In this document: one piece after another, positions 61,701 through 64,000 of the stretch | Numbering within the stretch: position 1 is the first letter of the stretch | Layout of the letters: every line of letters starts with the position of its first letter | DNA from: a bacterium | GTDB taxonomy: Bacteria > Zhuqueibacterota > Zhuqueibacteria > Zhuqueibacterales > Zhuqueibacteraceae | Length of the DNA stretch: 64,000 bases | Direction of reading: 5' to 3' | Assembly: GCA_023150945.1 (NCBI GenBank) | Contig: JAKLJX010000001.1 | Location: 434,001 to 498,000, forward strand | Notes under the pieces: model-generated | Databases searched by the model: none | What the model was told of the DNA's origin: nothing | What the model saw: only the letters and a program-made list of their open reading frames with translations | Position numbers and translations under genes: made by a program

Positions 61701-62808
61701 TCGGGTTGGCGCTACCCTTCAACGGCAAGGCGCGCCGGCCTTCCGGCAGGGTCAGGTCATTGGTTTGGAAAAAGAGCAAGCCCAAATACTGTTTGACAGT
61801 CGTGGGCTTGAACGTGACTTTGACTTGTTTGGTGTCGCCCGGCGCAATGTTCAGGGATTTGGTATCGAGTTGGAAAACCTCGGCATCGTTGGTCTGCAGG
61901 GCGCTGATTTGCAGCGGCTCACTGAAGTTTTTGGCGCCCACGGTGTCGTTGACTACCTGCACCGTACTCGTCACCGCAGTGTTCACTTGCACGCGGCCAA
62001 AACGCAAAGTGTCGCCGGGCAGGACGACGAGGCGAGGCCCGGTCGATTCACCACGGAGCTTGACTGAGAGCGAGTCTTTTTTCTGCGTGGCACTGGTGAA
62101 GTAAATCCACAAACGATTCTGCGCCAGCCGGCGGTTCACGGGACTGAAGCGAACGGTGAGGGCGAGTCGGTCTCCGCCCGGGACTACCGCGTTCACCGGC
62201 GCCTGGATCAGGGCAAAGGGACGCAGGCTGTTGTTCGCCGTGTAGCCGGTGATGGTGATGTTGGCGCAGCCTTCGTTTTCCACATAGATCACGCTGTCGC
62301 GCAAGGCGCCGGCTTTGATCGTGCCGAACACCAGTGAGTCGGTGCTGGTGGTGGCGAGCAGGCCGGAACGATCGATGAACAGCGTGGCGGTATCGCCGCG
62401 GACGTTGGTAATCGTGTCGCTCGACGTCTCTGCCATCGTGGGGCCTTCGCCCGCGGCTTTGGCGCCGGAGATCAGGAAAGTATAGCGGCCGTCGCCGGTA
62501 GAGGGCACGTCTTCATTGATATCGAAACTGGCAAAGAAGGTGATGGTATCGACCCACTCGCGATCCACCATGGGCAGTTCGAGTGAGGGGGGCGACTGCA
62601 GGCCGAACTTCACCTGCGGGAAGGTCGCTTTATCCATCGCCGTATCGAAAGTCAATGTCATGGAGACCTTGGCGTTGCCCGTGCACGTCACCGGTTGGTT
62701 GTTGACGCGAAACGTCATCCGGATGAGCTGGGGCTTCTCTTGCGCCCAAAGGGAAAGGCTCCCCAAGGCCGTCATCGCCAGGGTGAGATAAAGTACCGAT
62801 CGCTTCAT
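58798..62808 (-). CDS. Large secreted multidomain protein with type IX secretion sorting domain
   Basis: 1336 residues. Signal peptide (1-22, ending LWAQ). The first half has choice-of-anchor/ASH-like beta-sandwich repeats (SLVFGTIKAGALRDSVIYVENEG, then LRFGRVQVNTAVTSTVQVVND) that recall immunoglobulin-like modules. The C-terminal about 90 residues are a T9SS type A sorting domain: FELLQNFPNPFNPETSIRYN, VVSLVIYDQLGRKVRTL, TGIYLYKV and a basic end. It is thus exported and attached to, or released from, the cell surface; function is unknown, perhaps adhesion or matrix. The start at 62808 is fixed by GAGGTCC upstream; the frame runs back to 63216 only by overlap with the next gene in another phase. 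Confidence 0.9.
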   Translation of the reverse strand: MKRSVLYLTLAMTALGSLSLWAQEKPQLIRMTFRVNNQPVTCTGNAKVSMTLTFDTAMDKATFPQVKFGLQSPPSLELPMVDREWVDTITFFASFDINEDVPSTGDGRYTFLISGAKAAGEGPTMAETSSDTITNVRGDTATLFIDRSGLLATTSTDSLVFGTIKAGALRDSVIYVENEGCANITITGYTANNSLRPFALIQAPVNAVVPGGDRLALTVRFSPVNRRLAQNRLWIYFTSATQKKDSLSVKLRGESTGPRLVVLPGDTLRFGRVQVNTAVTSTVQVVNDTVGAKNFSEPLQISALQTNDAEVFQLDTKSLNIAPGDTKQVKVTFKPTTVKQYLGLLFFQTNDLTLPEGRRALPLKGSANPTPQPPPPITTIEVNWSAYGGYQGYLSADTLQICLPANVANVAFVRWKIIPNFIAPQSPTDFTGSAVPVVSGGTLCFKIPLRNVVAAGRNYCWIWLDGTNGTSGYNNSPFYSPLYYYVGTPVVRNLYLSGGYTWPGGYAYYTNGGSIPFCWQVQDGRDIAEVRWRFVRDPNTRPTSAADTANGGFYRLATSDTTASLTCVNLTLNKLRQKGKDGQGNWFVYVWVIDKAGNSGHANAYRWPPEPNRTIRFDTTSAGRPTSNSNGPWKRHISNGVLSTEIQSSTWFGAGQLMRFSFRLPGNARDAARVFWKFKTPPKSQIEAQGEAELTRAAGDTARFSVLFNSEDLCGDDSLYVWLADSAGNINPANYSAAHYRFDMCPPEIRRVKSLSNNIALSGQDFLDRLVVTDSLSGVDTVWVHYRLGGAATEAPPVPAFRVSRTDTFRFTIPIAGVTRRGIEFRAMARDNVPAAFNGPNMAYGPLNSPTCYGDDDNSGALALDHDGEYWYPLRTRVTGEGDFRIDSDGRPVPLVSGDSTTSYQLISIPYDLDDSNAINVLKDDLGAYDAKQWRLFDYVPQNPQATRWQEGTKARTFTPGRAFFAITRKQDTVFDSGPGQTRRTVCPDTLTVQEGWNLIATPFNFPVHKRSLRLINADKDTVSLWSFERQWTFSDVMDPWRGYAIYVVRGQGVSTSAPLRLIVQPVAVPGRIGKVNAPAMAWQAGEWAVQISARAGEAQDQLNWAGIRQSASADYDATEMAEPPVIGDYVSVSFPHPEWRQPAENFCTDFRASHEADQVWDFEVATNQTQREVRVRFALVGDFPANVEVYLIDEALGLAQNLRAKAEYAFRSGTQPVQKRLKLLVGKPEFVSKQAGAIALVPEQFELLQNFPNPFNPETSIRYNLPEAAVVSLVIYDQLGRKVRTLVNQAAQPAGYHSAVWDGRDEAGRAVATGIYLYKVTAGQHRQVRKMVLQK

Positions 62809-62873
62809 GTTGTGGACCTCGTTCGTGATGTTGAATCGCATGATGCGGTGCTGCGTGTCCGAATATTGAAAAC

Positions 62874-63422
62874 TCAAATCAGCGCGGTTGGGCAGGCGCA
62901 GGCAAGATTGAGCGGGCCGGGCGCGGAAATGGTGACACCAATCAGCCGGTGCACCAACACCGGCAGGTGCTGCGTCAGCTCCGCCAGCGTGCCGAAGAAA
63001 TCTTCGCGCACACTCTGCACGGTCCGGCCGCTGGCTGCATGCACCAGGCGAACCTCGAGGGCATAAGCGTTGCCCACCTTTTGCAAACTGCCGACGGCGA
63101 TCACCTGCGCCCCCAGCGCGCGCCCGATTTTTTGCACGCGCTGTTCGTCCACCACCGCCATCGAGTCGCCGGGGAAGGCGTTGCTCGCTGCCGCTACTGC
63201 GGCGAGCGGCAGGCATTGAAACAGGGCGAGTTGCTCGAGTTCAGCGTGCAAACGCGCATTGAGGCGCGCCATCGCCGCTGCCTCGTTGTCATTCTCCGCG
63301 ACAAAGCCGAGCACGGCCAGGCGGGGCGGCCGCGCCGCAGGGGTCTGTGCCACTGCGCCGGCGGCGCTGAGCAAGCAAGCTGCACACAGGAGGACGATTA
63401 TCCGGTTGGCACCGCGCTTCAT
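62874..63422 (-). CDS. Exported CsgG/FlgO/TolB-like protein
   Basis: 182 residues, signal peptide (1-25, ending AVAQ). The mature part opens with PRLAVLGFVAENDNEAAAMARLNARLHAEL, then IGRALGAQVIAVGSLQKVGNAYALEVRLV and ASGRTVQSV: the alpha/beta pattern of the CsgG/FlgO/LpoB-like fold, where VLGF and the GA-VI-GS strand are typical. Such proteins sit in the periplasm or outer membrane and assist assembly of envelope structures. The T9SS-protein gene starts 66 bases downstream on the same strand, and the truncated membrane protein lies upstream, so they may form an operon. No lipobox Cys follows the signal. Confidence 0.75.
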   Translation of the reverse strand: MKRGANRIIVLLCAACLLSAAGAVAQTPAARPPRLAVLGFVAENDNEAAAMARLNARLHAELEQLALFQCLPLAAVAAASNAFPGDSMAVVDEQRVQKIGRALGAQVIAVGSLQKVGNAYALEVRLVHAASGRTVQSVREDFFGTLAELTQHLPVLVHRLIGVTISAPGPLNLACACPTALI

Positions 63423-63768
63423 TTTGCTGATTCCTGTTTACGTCAGAGGCCTGCGCCTCCCTGCGGGAGCAATGATGATGCGATTCATCACGGCAGTCGC
63501 TTCCCAACGACTGCGGCCGGAATCGGCAAACCAGGTGCCAGGCAGACCGGCAGGCGCGCGCCTCCTGCCGGCGCGGTCGCTTGCCCAGCGGCAGTTGGAA
63601 TCAGCAAAGCTATATCGTTTGATTTCAAGGAGCCCAAGCCGCGGCGCAGTTGCCGCAGCGTGCTTGTTTGCGCTGCGTGCGCTTGTTCGCCGGCGCTGCC
63701 ATGTGCGCGCTTGAAACAACTGTCAAGCGCTGAAGCACCGGGTTTGCGCCGGCAGGCGACAACACTGC
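63423..63768. other. Intergenic gap upstream of the CsgG/FlgO-like gene
   Basis: 346 bp, GC-rich; no gene or strong promoter seen. GAGGCCTGCGCCTCC near 63,447 is a small stem. Confidence 0.35.
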
Positions 63769-64000
63769 TTATGGAAAAGTTGGAGGGGCAGGCAAAGTGC
63801 TGGGATCGATACCGCCGCCGTTGCCATTTCCATTCTTGTCTTCTTTGCCCATGGCGGTGGCCGCGAAAATGCCCGCGCCCACGCCGATCGCCACCAGTCC
63901 AGCCACCAACAGCGTTTTGCCCGACTTGCCTTTGCCGGTGTCTTGGGCCGGCTCGGATTCGGTATCGGAGGTGTCAGTGCTCGCCGAGTTCTCAACCGCG
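63769..64000 (-). CDS. C-terminus of an unknown membrane protein, 5' end cut by window edge
   Basis: An open frame enters from the right edge and stops at TAA 63769-63771, giving the last 76 residues. They run from an acidic, Ser/Thr/Asp-rich linker (DTSDTESEPAQDTG), through a basic GKGKSGK and one membrane helix (LLVAGLVAIGVGAGIFAA), to a Gly/Asn-rich tail ending STLPAPPTFP. Proteins of FCB bacteria that pair a helix with a Gly-rich PPxxP tail are often tied to PEGA or FlgO-type genes, but no domain is visible here. Overlapping frames are shadows. Confidence 0.6.
   Translation of the reverse strand, partial: AVENSASTDTSDTESEPAQDTGKGKSGKTLLVAGLVAIGVGAGIFAATAMGKEDKNGNGNGGGIDPSTLPAPPTFP

Noticed and set aside
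62841-63216. N-terminal extension of the T9SS-sorted protein
   Set aside because: It lies inside the CsgG/FlgO-like gene in another phase and lacks a signal peptide; the ATG at 62808 is followed by one.

Overview
The window reads as a GC-rich (about 60 %) chromosomal segment of a Gram-negative bacterium of the FCB superphylum. The grounds are a secreted 1336-aa protein with a C-terminal type IX secretion sorting domain, a TonB-dependent receptor with an N-terminal carboxypeptidase-like regulatory domain, a DUF4249 lipoprotein, two giant 14-blade Reg_prop sensor kinases, and many short palindromic intergenic repeats. A KSB1-, Calditrichota- or Zixibacteria-like lineage would fit, but this is inference; no rRNA or ribosomal protein gene is present. 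No tRNA, IS element, prophage or CRISPR array was recognised.

Layout. 1-2,000: edge-truncated membrane protein, gamma-glutamylcyclotransferase-like protein and DUF3108-like exported protein (all -). 2,500-8,806: M29 aminopeptidase behind a near-consensus promoter, an inverted hexanucleotide repeat array, a SelW/Rdx selenoprotein gene with an in-frame UGA (easily missed by gene callers), a class A beta-lactamase-like protein, and a propeller kinase that lacks the phospho-accepting histidine. 9,000-12,700 (-): moxR, DUF58 and NtrY-like kinase. 13,000-16,200 (+): cystathionine beta-synthase, DUF4249 lipoprotein, YkgJ-like protein. 16,300-23,300 (mostly -): M28 peptidase, remnant of a glycosidase C-terminus, SH3b/barrel protein, sigma-like fragment, acetyltransferase, rhodanese, membrane protein, DinB protein. 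23,600-32,737 (+): hybrid two-component protein with AraC output, then a 1452-aa TIR-CHAT-NB-ARC-TPR protein that looks like an NLR-type immune or cell-death sensor. 32,800-35,400: repeat-rich DNA around a THUMP RNA methyltransferase.

35,400-45,200: small membrane proteins, MscS channel, MtaB, DUF2179-type membrane protein, CorA, and a biotin-dependent carboxylase operon (carboxyltransferase beta, STAS protein, biotin carboxylase). 45,400-48,670: TonB-dependent receptor with recognisable promoter and terminator. 48,700-58,100 (-): a reductive pyrimidine degradation cluster: class III aminotransferase, dihydropyrimidinase, PreT, PreA and beta-ureidopropionase, with small unrelated genes in between. 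58,700-64,000 (-): T9SS-sorted protein with terminator, CsgG/FlgO-like exported protein, and the C-terminus of a protein running off the edge.

How genes may work together (inference): PreTA reduces uracil or thymine, dihydropyrimidinase and beta-ureidopropionase open and decarbamoylate the ring, the aminotransferase takes beta-alanine or 3-aminoisobutyrate, and propionyl-CoA arising from thymine could enter the nearby carboxylase. The most notable items are the UGA-containing SelW gene, the TIR-CHAT-STAND-TPR protein, the histidine-less propeller kinase, and three families of structured intergenic repeats.
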